Source: Atriophallophorus winterbourni
Taxonomy: Eukaryota > Platyhelminthes > Trematoda > Plagiorchiida > Microphallidae
Assembly (NCBI GenBank): GCA_013407085.1
Contig: JACCGJ010001359.1
Span: 1-64,000 of the forward strand
DNA: 64,000 bases
Direction: 5' to 3'
Every line of letters begins with the position of its first letter. Position 1 is the stretch's first letter. Under the pieces are notes generated by a model. That model made no database searches, was not told the origin of the DNA, and worked only from the letters and a program-made list of their open reading frames with translations. Shown here piece by piece: positions 48,801 through 61,572 of this stretch. A program made the position numbers and the translations under genes.

Positions 48801-51800
48801 AAAATTGTGTACTTTACAGTTTCGCTTGTTTTACTCATGAGCCTTAATAATTATCACGCTATCTGTTCTTTTCAGTTACTTTTTGCTTCTTTAGGTGTCT
48901 ACAAGCACATTTGTCTATAATTAGCGATTAAATGTATGTCTGCTACTCTACGAAGCACTACTCTAACTTCTGATTAACTAGAGAAACACCCTTACAGCGA
49001 TCTACATTGTCTGATAGCGCGCAGATAAAATCAGCGGTTCCGTCGCTGTCTCTGCTAACTCATTTTTGTTTCCGGCTAAACTAAATACGCGGAAATTTAT
49101 CAACTCGATTGCTGTGTATACCACTGTCATTAACATGGCCAATAACCGAATGAACGAGGCTGTGTGCTTGCATGCAAATCTTACGCCCGCGCCACCGGGC
49201 TGTCAACGCCGACAATTGGTCATAGATGGTAGTGAATATAGTGATAACCGTTACGGAGACCAGTGGTGTCAAGCCAACGGGGTTTGACAACCGTTACAAT
49301 TTCTGTCCTTGTTTTTATCTTCATCGCATATCTCAAGGCATTAGAGTGAAATGCTTGCGCTGTGTGGTTTTCAATCCGCGCACTTGACACGCTTTTGCAG
49401 GTGCTCGTATTCAGAGGGCAGACTTTCGGCCCATCAATCTTATCCATCCCACTGTCCTTTCCAAAGTTGGTACAGATTAAATTCTATTCGGGATATGCCG
49501 GAATTAGGTCGATTGTTATGCATGATTTAATGGTCCTCATTTGACTGCCGTTTAGATTGACAATTGGGGTCGCTGAAACATTGATTTTCCCGGTCTCTAG
49601 TAAGGTATAGCTTTTGGGTTACTACTTTAGCAAAATTAAGGAAGTTACTAATTTTATTAGAAAACATCTCATTATACATTTTAGTGCTCAGAACACACGG
49701 AGATTTATAGTGGTCTCAGTGAACTCACACCCGATTAATTTGTGGCAAAAGAGTTGTTGTTGATGGATCTTAATGATATTGCCTCAGAATGGCAAGGACA
49801 TAAATCCATAAATTTACCATGCAGTTCGCGGTTGTCACAATCGTGTGTTGTGCTCAAAAGCGTTAACTACTTTTGAATAGATATTCTTCGTCACCAAATC
49901 GCTTTTTATGTGATACTCTGAGCGCTTTGTTACATTGCTACTGAATCATGCGCATTGTCTGTCTATTGAACTTGGTGGCACAAAAATTAGTGCATGTGTC
50001 TCTTCCTCTACTTGGTCCCTAATTCGGTTACTCTCAATCCGATCTCTCAGGATACATTTATGATTCGTCGATAGTATGATGCTTTCGACTCGAGACATGT
50101 CTCAAAGTAATTCGATCTGGCTAGATTCCAGGTTTTATGCCTTTGACTGTAATCCCGGTCGGAGTTTTACGGGTTATAGATTCATTAGTAACTTGTCTTC
50201 CAGCAATGACAGATGTGTTTGATTCAACTGACGTTTGTTAAAGTGCAAGCTAGCAAACTAAATTTCGTGGAGCGATTTAAAAACAAGCAAGGGAAGCAAA
50301 CGGGAAACTAAACTAGGCAATCGTTCGGATTGTGCTCATGTTCTTTATGCCTCGGCGACAAGATTTTGTACAACTTATTGGAAAACATGAGTTTCTCGTA
50401 ACTAATTTCTCGTACGGAATATTTGTAGAACTTTGTTAGTTTCAGTGGATTTCAGGGGATGAAATAGTGAACTGAACTGAAACCCTGACAGTCAAGTATC
50501 GTAAACTGTAAACAAACATTTAAAGATAGTATTATTTTGAATTAAATACTCCAAAGACTCAATTGGTAACTAAAACTAAAAGGTCAAAGCCCCCTGGATA
50601 ACGTTGACCTCCATAAACAGTAGATTATTTTTATTCGTTCTGATAAAGATTTACTAAGATTATCTGGCAATAAGCCATCTCTTGACCTTGATCAAGACAC
50701 CTTTAATCACTCACTATCATGGTTTGCCAAGGGTGCATATTCGTGCTGCATTCTCACATTTTCTTCCTAAAAATTGCCGTGTGACCCATTATGGCAGAAA
50801 GTGTTTTCGTGTAGCTTCGTACAATATCCTAGCGGCTCAGACGATAAAAAATACAAAAACCGTAATAGCAAAGCTCTCTAACGATTCATGAAAAAATAGT
50901 GAGCGCGATTTCATTAGTGTTTCATCGAAGTTGCACGGAGAAACCTCATATGCCCAACTTCCGACTTGTTTCCGTTTTCCCTTGCAGTAGCACACTATCG
51001 ATGTAATTTGAGTTTTTTCAAAGGTATCATTTTATTTAAAATACATACAGGGCTTTACACAATAACACTAGCCGTCTTGTAACAATAAAGCCGTTGAAGC
51101 ATTCTCTACAAAAAAGCGATAAATTGCATTATACGAAACATGCATAACAATGGACTACAGCTTTTTCTTCCAATACAATGTATACAAATTTTAACTTAAC
51201 ATTATTTTGAACGCTTGGCTTCATTTTTGAAAATTCTTTATTTTGGCATTTCAGTTTTCTCACTTCGATGGTGACCTTCATCACATTGCTTCTTTTGTAT
51301 GAACCCTAGACGAATCTTGTCTCTAATGCTGTTTTCAAGTTCATACTATATGAAGTATCCACCGTTTCGATCGATTCATGTGCGGTTATATTCGCTATTC
51401 GCGTATCCAGACACAGTTGAATAGCAAGTTCACTCATCAATTTGTTGTGAACGTGTTTCGTGCCTGAGCGTAAGCAGGTTGGTAGACGAAAACTTGATTC
51501 CTTCGCTGTTATACGCTTCGTTCAGGATACTCAAGGCTACTTTCTCGCATATTATACCAACAATAATTGGTTTTGATGAGTTTTCACTGCGTTTCTTTCA
51601 ACGTAGACAACGCAGTCACGATTTTTCAACAAGCATGAGATGAATGGGACGGGCAATTGTATCTTAAGGTAAAAACACTCATTAATCGCACACTTGCTGT
51701 TTCGACCGGATGAGTTTGAAAAGCATAAAAACGGACATTGCCTTATGAATAACGGGAAAATGGGCAAACCGCAAACCCCACTGATGACTTGATTTACCGA

Positions 51801-52764
51801 AGGCGATCAGTGTTGCTCTTTACCTGTTTGCTTTAGGTACGAAAGTTTTTCTGGATTTTCAAACTTGCTATTCGGTAAAACAGCCCTTTGGTGTGGGAAC
51901 ACAGTAAATTCACTCAACATTCTGAATCGTAACTAACGGAATAAAGCCGATAATACGCGATCCATATGGCTTTAATTAAACAGGCTCCCGGAGATAACGT
52001 TTAGTGTAAATTGAATAGTACCCAAATATGCAATACCTCGGCAGCGTTATAATGAATCTGCATCCACGTGTGGCGAAACCTGTTTCTCCGCTGGAATTGG
52101 TGTTTTTAGTGTCTAGCCACCCGGTCCGCATGCGAGTGCAAGACCGACGGATGCGAATGTCTATTCTGTTTTCGATCGATTTTGTGCATCACGTGTGCGC
52201 GCCTGTATTCATTCGGACTACCTTGAGGGGAATAACAAGATTGCCCGTTGTCTGCCGTACAGAAACGGGTTTTTATCATTGATGGTTGATCTCCACTGCG
52301 ACGAGGTACGGTAGTATAGATGTATGAGAAGTATTCTTCGGAAAGTCAATTTGTCAATTTCGCATGCAGCAGATCGAGGCTTTATCATTGTTGGAATCGC
52401 GTGCGATGGTGATTGTGGCCGACATGCTGGGGTTTTGCAAGGGCTTGGTAGCGGATTATTTGATCGCCTGTTTGGTCCGTATTGATACATTTTGTACTCA
52501 TCACAAGTATTCTGAACTATTTGCATTCTACATTGGTTAAACGTGAATGGATTATTTAAGGTCCAGATTTTATAGTCACATATAGCGTCAGCTGCTTCCC
52601 AGCACTCAAAAATACCGTTTCATTGCCTCTCTCAGCGTTGTACGCCTTCTTCGCAATAAACTTCTGAATGCGGAATAAGTTACTGCGACCGATTACTTAA
52701 ACAGAAAAGATGAGTGATTGGAAACAACAGTGGCGATTATTGCGGTATTTAGTCCCGGTTTGCC
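42813..52764. other. Ten kilobases of unassigned AT-rich DNA
   Basis: I found no LINE remnant, ribozyme unit, RNA gene or convincing exon. The longest frame is 115 codons at 48369-48716 (+), with no recognised domain. Frames at 45268-45495, 49066-49290 and 52028-52282 are short. It could be intronic or intergenic; the sequence does not decide. Confidence 0.4.
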
Positions 52765-52780
52765 TCAGATATCACTTACG

Positions 52781-53397
52781 CTGTAAATGTAAACCATGCT
52801 ATTCAAGCGGAGATAATACCTAGTCGGCAAAATGCACTTAGCTTCGGGGTGGTTTTGATCCAACCATGCAATGCAAAGCGTAATTTTGGATCCTATAAAT
52901 TCGGCTGGATTCAAGCATATCATGTTTGGTCGAGGGAAATTGTGATTTACAAACCCGTGTGAGCAGCTACTAGATGCTTCGACAATATATTTGGTAGTAA
53001 GTGCCTGACGAAACATCACCAACCAAAAGATAGGCATCCATTAAACCACATATAATCGAGGTAGAATATCTTTAGTATACAGATAGCTTTTCCAATCTTT
53101 AACGTACCCATGAAAATATCGTGCTTCTAGAAGAGACCTCCGCAAGCGTTGTTCGATGATCTATGCTGATGAATGTACGACCCTGAAGTTTAACGTAGAT
53201 GATAGCGGGTGGTAAAGAACTTGAAAACGTTGGTATCTACCATCACTCGGCAGTGCCATAGACACACCTGACGGAACTAATATGGATATGGGAGTTAATA
53301 AGTTGTGAAATTGCACAGTGCTTGGACGCCAGAAATAATTGGAACCGAGCATTAAACTGCTTGGACATGCGTATCTTGTTGTACAGTTCGTAGACAT
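52781..53397 (-). CDS. Possible exon or degraded coding segment, unknown protein
   Basis: One minus frame runs for about 205 codons with only two stops (53161 and 53041). The lower part is open from 53037 to a donor-like GTAAGT at 52779: MPIFWLVMFRQALTTKYIVE, SSCSHGFVNHNFPRPNMICL, NPAEFIGSKITLCIAWLDQN, ILPTRYYLRLNSMVYIYS. The upper part reads MSTNCTTRYACPSSLMLGSN, YFWRPSTVQFHNLLTPISIL. Composition is protein-like, but no family is recognised. About one such two-stop run is expected by chance in a window of this size. Confidence 0.22.
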
Positions 53398-56310
53398 AAA
53401 AATGTTGGCACGTCAAACAGCTTTGAGTGGTTATAAAAATGTGTCTCAGAATAGTTCAGGGGATTCGTTAACCTCTGAAAAATAAGAATGCGGACTTACA
53501 GCAATGCACGCAGCAAAAATCACTAAGGAATTTACCATTTCATCAACGCTGGCGTCGCATTGGCCTTACCCTCTAAAAGTTCACCGAAAGCACCAACAAG
53601 GCTGCTCTAATTTAGATTCTAACGAGAGTAAAACTAAAAACGTCATAAAATACTGTATTTCCAGAGGTGTATAGAACTTAATAAAAGTTGGGACTACAAC
53701 AGAAACCCGACACGAAGGGGATTATCTCATTGATAACCTGTAACGTCGGGGACTACCGACGGAAGTATATAAGTGTGTGTATGATAGCTTAGCACACTGC
53801 GGTCCTGGTTCTATAGAAACAACAGTAAAATGCCTACAAGCCTCAAATACGTTAAGTCAGAGCAATAGTGGCAATATCATCTTACCTTCTAAACGGCCCT
53901 ACGTGTTTTAGTATCCATTTACAAATTTGAATACCAATCAAATAATGTTATATAATGCTAAGATCAGAACCCAGAGAAACATTTTACTGCAAGTAAAGTA
54001 ACAAACGTATATGGCTGTTGTCTGGATAGCAGACTCTATGTCACTGCGTGCGCAATCCCTAGAGAAATATGTTCAAACAGTACAGTAGAGTTGACCACTA
54101 TACACCCCTATACGCCCCAAAAACATACCCCCTATCAGTACGGAAATGCTGGGGTTAAGCAACCTTGGACAAATCTTCCAGCCTTGGTTGAATTCTCAGT
54201 GTTTGTGCAAACGACATCGGCAGTGTTATTGCGCACGCCTATATCGATTTCCCAATTATCACCTTTGCCTTAGCGCGCTCGATTCTTCTGCTGTATACAC
54301 ACATTTATCTTGGCGACCCTTCACGTGATTGTCCATAAATAGGGATTTGATATAAACAGTTGGGTTAATTTGGACGTATCTTCGCTTGGCACGCATATTT
54401 CCCAACGTTTGCACGGTTAATCTCGCTGCCACAAATATGTGACTCATATATCGTGCATCGCCATGACTAAGTTTATTCACAATTGGTATTTTTGTGTACT
54501 AGACAGTCTTTCACACACACAGGAAGAGCTGTTGTTGTGGCAGTGACCAGCACTGGTTAAAGATGATGCTTTATTCCACTGACGGAGGTTTGTTCACAAA
54601 TGTCAAACGTGTTTAATTGGACTGGTTACTGGTTTTTACTTCAACTGTCACGGAAAGCCACAGACCTGAAGATGACACGTGGCGGTTGGGTGTAGTGACG
54701 TTTTAAGAAGATTGGCGTGCCCCTACTGCGCGTTGCTGTGCAAGTGTGTTCCGTGGAACACGTATGATTATTGTGATCGCAGTAGTACTGTTGTTCTCGA
54801 GGGAGATACTTCGTGAGAATGCGATTCTAATCGGTATGGTTCCTTGTCAATCAACCAAAGTTGAAGGTGCAATCTTATCGCGCGCACAAACAATACACGA
54901 AATAGGTACGCGTGTCACATGAAGCTAATTCGCTGTAATATTTTTAAGAACTAGTACATTTCATTGAATACTCAATATTGATATATCCCAAAGATTCATC
55001 GGAAAAATATGTTCCCATATAGGGAGTAGTTTTCGAAGTTATCGCAATCAAAGTTTACCGAATGTATAGAACACAATGCTAAAAACGTTTTTGCTTATAG
55101 ATATTATTCTAAATTAGCAGATGTGATTGTGTTAATCAGAATAAAACTTTTCCGGTTACATCAAAATTAACCAGTTATTTCCGTTTGATATATACATAAT
55201 CCGAATAAGTTCATCCATTTGCAAGAGTTATTCAGTTTTCCCACCATAAGTAAAGGTTTACTTTTAATTATTGGAAACAGATTTTCGTGTACTCCACCCT
55301 TTTGTGACAAAGTGTTTTCAATTTTTAAACGGATTCCATTAAATAAACTTAAACGAAGAGCGCGAACAGCGATAAAATGTTCAGTAGGCTCACACAATAA
55401 TCCACTCCAATTCCGATATTGATTATCCAAAATTTCCACAAATCACTCATTAAAAAAGCAATCTATAAGGATGAAACCACACGACAGCAATCCGTTGTTA
55501 TTCTCATCGTTTGAATCGGCCGTGAATTGCATCCTTATTACCGGCCACAGAAGATTCTCATCTGAGATCATGGACGAATCTGTGGGTGTGTAACCAATTA
55601 CTTGTATTTTGGTGCCGCTGGTGTCACTACCACCGTTCAACAAAAGCAAGTATTGAGGTTTTTCTCATATTTTTCTAATTGCACTGAGTGATAAATACAT
55701 TGGTCTTCAACGAGGGTAATAATACAATTTCTCATAGTAAGATATTTTTGTTTGTAGATGAGATGGCTTGACATTTCACAATCCCTGAAAGTACTCACGT
55801 GATATTTTCATTCTCACCATGGGCGCGGAAATGGATACTGGGAAATTAAACTGAGAAATATTCACAAAATTTCTTTATTTTACACATTTACGGAAGTTGA
55901 CTATGCTACCACACAAAACCTAAACTATTCATCATAGAAATATGCGATTGTAAGGGTAGACTTTTTAGGGTTTTGAATAGTAGTTTTGCACAAGACCGAA
56001 TGACCCCTCCATAATGATTTAGAGTGATCCACTAAACTAGCATGGAGTAATAAAAGCGGTGCTTCTGCACAATCAGATGGACACGCAATACTTATGTTTG
56101 TGCGATGAACCTCATATGTTTTAATAAAAAATGATCCTTCATCTTTTCGAATGTTGTGAAGTACGTAGTCTGTTCAATTCTACGATTTCGATTCAAATAA
56201 GATTCAGACGATTCGATCAAGGATATATATTCATCGTTACAGGCATTTGAACAAAATGCTTTTTTGCTTCGTAAATATTGTAAATATTTACCCATCTTCA
56301 TTATAATGGG
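53398..56310. other. Unassigned DNA
   Basis: A minus frame at 55167-55649 runs for about 160 codons with a single stop near 55443 (SDENLLWPVIRMQFTADSND; GFILIDCFFNE; RNWSGLLCEPTEHFIAVRAL). It is unrecognised and within chance expectation, but worth including in any exon search. Nothing else is seen. Confidence 0.35.
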
Positions 56311-56781
56311 ATGAGAACTTTTCTTTTTATGTTGCAATCACACAAATTTGACAACCGTGTCCGAAGCGTATTTTGTCGGCACTCGGGAATCGCGATGAAA
56401 AATCGCGGATTATTCGACCCGACCCTGCGTCCGTTTCATCTAATATCTCGTACACGCTTTGCTGGGAACAAACTTAATCATATCCCTTCCCGCTTGTCGG
56501 TAGTTTTGCATAATTTATGCTCCGGTCTCTTCGATTTGTGTATCAAACCAAGAATGTCCAGAAAAACGTGTGCTCGGTGGAGTATGAATGATTTTCCGTC
56601 ATATTCGTTATCGGAAAATCGCTTGCTTCTCTACATGCTTTCAATCGTTGTCTCCTTTCTATTGAATTCATCAAACAACAATGACGACGATGTGTTTGTG
56701 ATGATGTGGCCTGTTCGCATTTGCTCACCAGTGAGTGACCAGTCAATCCTCTTCTTTGATAAAACATCAAGAAATCTGTGA
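56311..56781 (+). CDS. Longest non-LINE open frame (156 codons), unknown
   Basis: The frame opens with MRTFLFMLQSHKFDNRVRSV and includes RHSGIAMKNRGLFDPTLRPF, HNLCSGLFDLCIKPRMSRKT, a hydrophobic LLLYMLSIVVSFLLNSS and a short NNNDDD run. A frame this long is only marginally expected by chance here (roughly 0.2 per window by my estimate from stop-codon frequency). There is no recognised domain, no promoter and no upstream acceptor that decides the start. A 75-codon minus frame overlaps it. It could be an exon. Confidence 0.22.
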   Translation: MRTFLFMLQSHKFDNRVRSVFCRHSGIAMKNRGLFDPTLRPFHLISRTRFAGNKLNHIPSRLSVVLHNLCSGLFDLCIKPRMSRKTCARWSMNDFPSYSLSENRLLLYMLSIVVSFLLNSSNNNDDDVFVMMWPVRICSPVSDQSILFFDKTSRNL

Positions 56782-57379
56782 ATGTCGGTTCATGCTGTCA
56801 GGGTGATGCGAATAGCAAATGGTTAATAACTCACGCGTCAACTGCAGTCAAACTTAATTGCGCCCCAATATATTTAATCACGGGGAGTAATCGTTTTTCG
56901 GTATTGTTTGCTGTTCCCTGTGACAAGTGCCGGCACTTTGTGTTTGACAATGCATTTGCATTTATCTGATACGTGAAAGCATGTCCCGATCTACTCAATT
57001 TAATGTCAAATTTCGACTAAATAGCTTTACCCTCATGACTAGGTAGGCGGTGATCGGGCAACGCATAATTGTCGTTACTCTCGTGGGCTGAATGGCACAC
57101 AACTGGCGTGAATCCCTGTGAGATTTTCAGATACCCTGAATTGAGAGTTGTCCTCAACTACTGTTTTATATTCATCTGTTGTTGGAGTATTACCCGTTAG
57201 TTCACAGTTCATACAACAACATCATGCAGAAAATTCATGGCCCAAGAATCACTTTCATGAACAAAATTCTTCATTTAACCACCAGTGATTTCTCGCATTT
57301 GACTTTAATACAGACATTAAAATTATGTGTAGCTTTTTATAAACTAAACGCGAATACTATTCCAAACTACTTGAATACA

Positions 57380-57605
57380 AATGCTCATTTGCATGCATTT
57401 CTATCACACACACGCCACGACCGGTTTCGTTCTATTTGTAGGGACAGTAAGATCGGGATCCGCATGCGCTTGAAACAATGGAGGAATGGTAAACATGTAG
57501 CGCTTGTATGCGGATCCTGATCTAACTGTTTCGACTTGATGAGTGCAAATAGCACGAAACCGGTCTTGGTGTGTGTAATGGAAATGCATGCAAATGAGTA
57601 TTTTG
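57380..57605. repeat. Family B inverted dimer (large imperfect palindrome)
   Basis: The left arm begins GCATGCATTTCTATCACACA with ACCGGT at 57420 (array orientation). The right arm is its inverse, with GAAACCGGTC at 57556-57565 and GGAAATGCATGCAAATGAGT at the end. The inner arms GGATCCGCATGCGC and TGTATGCGGATCC pair around a centre near 57485. Each arm carries a family B hammerhead; the right one is nearly canonical, the left one has a decayed core and stem II. Confidence 0.75.
57531..57569 (+). ncRNA. Family B hammerhead ribozyme, canonical stem II, one extra U in the core
   Basis: The sequence has core CTTGATGA (CUGAUGA with one additional U), perfect 4-bp stem II GTGC (57543-57546) and GCAC (57552-57555) around loop AAATA, GAA (57556-57558), palindromic stem III ACCGGT (57559-57564) and C17 at 57565, so it cuts at GUC. 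Stem I next to the core can pair TCGA with TTGG (A-U, G-U, C-G, U-G). Taken alone this is a clearer hammerhead than family A, except for the inserted U, which probably disables it. Confidence 0.65.
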
Positions 57606-58654
57606 GTTCATGGTTAAGAGTTTAACCCAATTATTCATATGTTTGGACGCGTGATTTAACAGTGTGGTCGTACCAGCAGCACATACAAGTGATACTTTTT
57701 TACTTGAATAGAAGTTATTAGTAATTTGAATAATTTTGAAACACAATACGGTTTCAATTCCATCTCAGCCAGCTCACGGAATCACAGTAGGGGTCGAAAT
57801 TTAGATACAAAATTATACGTATATATAATATGAATAGGTCTCTATAACTTGAGTAAGGCAGAAATATGATTTAGATTTAAATAAATCTAAATTGGCAAAG
57901 TTTATTCAATTGGCAGTTAGGGAATTCCAACCAAAAGGAAAGAAAATACAAGTGGCAGTTCTGTTTAAAGTGACGGAAATGCAACATGCAACAGTGAACT
58001 CGGGTGTTGCTAGCAGTTCGAACTTGGAATAACTTATCCAACGGTGGGTAACAGTATTAGGAACATTATATGCAAGGTTAAAATCGTAATCGCATTCTAC
58101 TTTATGAAAAAGACCACATACCCAGTCGTCTAAGGCGCTCGAACTATAACATGTTTTTAAAAAGCCGATTAGCTTTGACGCTCGATGATATAAACGGCCC
58201 AAAAGCAAAATCTTTTTAGAGCCACTGCTTGGGTAGCATAGTCTAGAAGCTGATGGATATATATGAACCCGTGGGAAAACGTCCAATGATCCACTGTCAT
58301 ATGCCTAGAAGACAAAAGCCGCGTTTTTAAATAGCTTCACATTGTAGACTATTTTTAAACGATCACAAATTCATACCCCTGGGACTTTTACTACGGCTGT
58401 GAAACCCGCGTTTCAAGCTCCGAATTTCTTTTTTAATTGAAGACCATTAATGAAGGTGACCTCGTTTCTAGCATAAGTCACCCGAATTCGTAAGTAGCTG
58501 GTGCGATAAGTGACCGACCTTAGATTTAGATTCATCTGTGAGAATAAGAAAGCCACCATGTGTGACTGAATCACGTGAGCACGCAAATGCACACAGGGAT
58601 GCATGGGCTTGAATAAAATGTTCATATTTTCATTCTTTTCGATCGCACGCGGAT
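57606..58654. other. Unassigned DNA
   Basis: A 126-codon minus frame (57906-58286; SGSKKILLLGRLYHRASKLI, DDWVCGLFHKVECDYDFNLA) is unrecognised and within chance length. Nothing else is seen. Confidence 0.35.
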
Positions 58655-58745
58655 TGTTTCGTAATGCCCATACCCGGTGAGCGCACGGCGCGAAACCGCT
58701 CGTTGGTGTGTCTGGTGTAAATACATGCATCTTTGTCTATTTAAT
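58655..58745 (+). repeat. Family B fragment with decayed hammerhead
   Basis: The order is CCCGGTGA (in place of CUGAUGA), a perfect 4-bp stem II GCGC/GCGC with loop ACG, GAAA, CCGCT C, then GTTGGTGTG and AATACATGCATCTTTG, as in the other family B copies. Two core changes (U4 and A6) and a broken stem III palindrome indicate an inactive relic. A chance 105-codon minus frame overlaps it. Confidence 0.5.
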
Positions 58746-59199
58746 ATGTGCGACTGCTTAAAAACAACATAACTACCTCGAATGCACTGTTATTTTCCGT
58801 TTGTTTGCAATTGCAGTGGCATTCGTTTGAAATGCCCATACTGTAGTTTTCATCTCTAACGTATTCCAACATGTATGTACCCTAAATAATATATTCACAA
58901 AAGTTAGACGATAATAATAATTTACCCAGTCCAGCTACGTGTTGGTGTTCGTGCGATATTTGATTCGAAATATCGTTTAAAGAATTGTTCGACTTTTTAA
59001 ACGCAAAAATGTCCGAAGGTGGCACGGATAATATCGGAAATTGTCACGAATATATTACTAGCGCTCGAAGTTTAAATGAGCCAAGGAAACGTGAACTTGT
59101 ATTTTCTGCACCACTATAACCATATTTGCTAAAAATCCCAATACACGTATTCCAAGTTAGATTAATAATCATTTCATACAGACCGGATGAAGGTACGCA

Positions 59200-59600
59200 A
59201 CTCCTAAAGAATGAAAGACAAGTGTAACAAATTTGTGTGCAATCGCTTAGAGCAGTTTTGTGGTGACGTTTCAATTCTGACACAGAAGCTTCGTCAGACC
59301 AAGGGTGATAGTCAGGACAGGCAACAGGATACGTGACTTGCTCCCCTCTAGGTTTACTATAGACCACTCAGCGGTAAGGTCGAAACAGAGGTAGAGGTTA
59401 GAATGCTATTTAGTTATGTGCTCTCTCATGACTATCGCCCTTGGGCTCAGTAAGCTTCTGTGTCAGAAGTGAAATGTTACCCAAAACTGCTCTAACCAAT
59501 TGCACACAAATTTCGTTGCTTTATGAATACACGATCCGTCCCTAACATATTCCAATCGAATAACTGACAACTTTGTACGTTCAAGCCACTACACTCTATA
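59200..59600. repeat. Repeat family R3, inverted pair
   Basis: On minus the text ACAGAAGCTTCGTCAGACC, GTGACGTTTCAATTCTGAC and AAACTGCTCTAAGCGATTGCAC (59218-59300 region) mirrors the + text at 59455-59520 (AAGCTTCTGTGTCAGAAGTG, AAACTGCTCTAACCAATTGC). The two arms are separated by about 160 bp. The 107-codon minus frame at 59044-59367 is derived from this repeat. It is probably the 3' end of an unnamed mobile element inserted twice head to head. Confidence 0.6.
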
Positions 59601-60749
59601 CGATTGACAGTCAACTCTATTGAATCACCTGACCGCTCACTGAATGTGTTTGTTTTTGTAAGCTGCATCAATGGCCCGGATATCATACCACTGTGTTTAA
59701 CTTTTTTCAAACTTGTTCCCGACCGACATCAGATGCGTGCTTGTTTGCACTTCATTGCGGTACTTTGTCAAAATTCACACCTCAACTCAACCCACATATG
59801 AAATAAATTCGCGCATAACTTCTCGGTATCTATCATCTCGAAACATTGAAAGTGAACAACACGGAGTGTTGGAGCGTGCTGTGTGCCGACTTGTTGATCC
59901 AATTTTTTTTACAAAACGGAACACAAAAATTTAAGTCTTCGAATCAGGTTACTCTCACTGCCCATCCAACTGAGCATATGTGAGTAATAACACAGTCGAA
60001 TATGCAGCATCATTCTGTATGCCGTGTAAAATCACGTCCGTCAATTGGAGTTGGGGGCTTACCGAAGTGAAAAGCTCAATGACTGTAAGCAATCCCGAAT
60101 CGTAGCGAGGGAAATTGTACCACAGTTAGACGCTAATACCTGGACTCGCACTTTATATGCTTCTCTCATTCTAGCTTATAAATATGGTAATTTCCGAATT
60201 TGAGGTGGATAATTCCAGCTACGAGTAATCTTAGTTAAGTTGCTTATCTGTTGTAAATAGAAAAGAATTGAATGTTTTTATCCGCGGTGCACATGTTGAT
60301 GCGAACAATGTGTATACTCAATTTATCTGTTAATCGTTTGCAAAAGTATCACGTATGTATAAAACTCGAATGCTGAATTTCTCCTAATTTTCTTACATTC
60401 ACCAATATTAGATTCTCCAAAACAAGTGTGTATTGAAACTAAATTTGACCGATACAATACATTTCAAAGATTAACGCTCTGTTACAATTTGGTTTGAACG
60501 AATGAACAAACTAACAACACAGCTTGGCGTATTCTACAGTTCATGCTAACTCTGGTAGACACAGTAGACCTTCAACTGAATCTTCAGGTGATACCCTGGA
60601 TGACCTTATTTTTTATTCACCAAAATTCAGTCACGCCATCATCACGCCATTATTCAGTGTACCGATTTTGGTACATTTTTCTGACTCAGTGGCACGTATT
60701 CCGCTATAGAAAAATTCCATTGGACGGAGCAGCTAGAAACTTTAGTAAT

Positions 60750-60862
60750 TCTGCTCTAACCGATTACACTCAAATTTCGTTGCATTATGAATACACGATC
60801 GGTCCCAAACATATTCGAATCGATTGCTTGAGTAATTCTGTTAAGACTGGTGAATTCCAAAA
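60750..60862 (+). repeat. Repeat family R3, direct copy
   Basis: CTGCTCTAACCGATTACACT, CAAATTTCGTTGCATTATGA, ATACACGATCGGTCCCAAAC and ATATTCGAATCGA match 59488-59570 at about 85-90 percent by eye. The open frames on both strands here are repeat-derived. Confidence 0.65.
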
Positions 60863-61331
60863 ATGTGATCTGTTGTTGGTTCCTTGTAACGGTACATAAA
60901 TTTAGTGACAGAATCAGCCCTTTTGTCGACACACAGAGAAATGATATTACACGTCTAAAATCCACAACGAGCTGAGAAACTGTTATTATCTTGTCACATT
61001 TCGTTTAATGTTGATTATCGCCAAGTCCTCACAGTGAAACCCACCGCCAACAATGCTATTCTTGTGTTAGTGATATAATAATCACAGTAAGGAATAATAC
61101 GCAAACCCTAGATACGCAAAATGTTCCCATTTGAGCAAGCGAAAATGCAACGCTTTATTGAGAGAAATAGTTATTCGGTTTTATGAATCTGTGCCTATCA
61201 TTTAATCACATTCGTATTTCGGAGACCCACGATGTTCAAATAGAGAATCACGAAGTGATTCCTGGCCAGTGGCATACAAATTTAACTTTGTTTACCGCTT
61301 TTCCACTGTTTCAAGGCTCACTGAACCTGAG

Positions 61332-61387
61332 CTTACTGTCTCCACCTAACGATGGCAAACAGCCTGAAACCGGTAGTGGTGTGTAAG
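61332..61387 (+). ncRNA. Family A hammerhead, G5 mutated
   Basis: All elements are present (CTTAC, CCAC, stem II GGC/GCC with U/U at 10.1/11.1, GAA, ACCGGT, A17, GTGG, GTAAG), but the core reads CTAACGA. G5 is essential in hammerheads, so this copy should be inactive. It is a useful natural negative control. Confidence 0.65.
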
Positions 61388-61572
61388 GGATGGGGATGTC
61401 AGCAACACATTACTTTGGTCATCTATAAGCGCCTCGAGTGCTTGACCAAGAATCACTTTGTGATTCTGTATTTGAACATCGTGGTTCTTTGTAAGAACCC
61501 TATATAACAGTGGCATACAAGTATAACCTTGTTTACCTTCAATCCACTGTTTCAAGGCTCACTGAACCTGAT

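Noticed and set aside
52066..52095. GCGAAACCTGTTTC as a possible family B relic
   Set aside because: Only GAAAC matches. There is no stem II or core upstream and no GT/GTC at the cleavage position.
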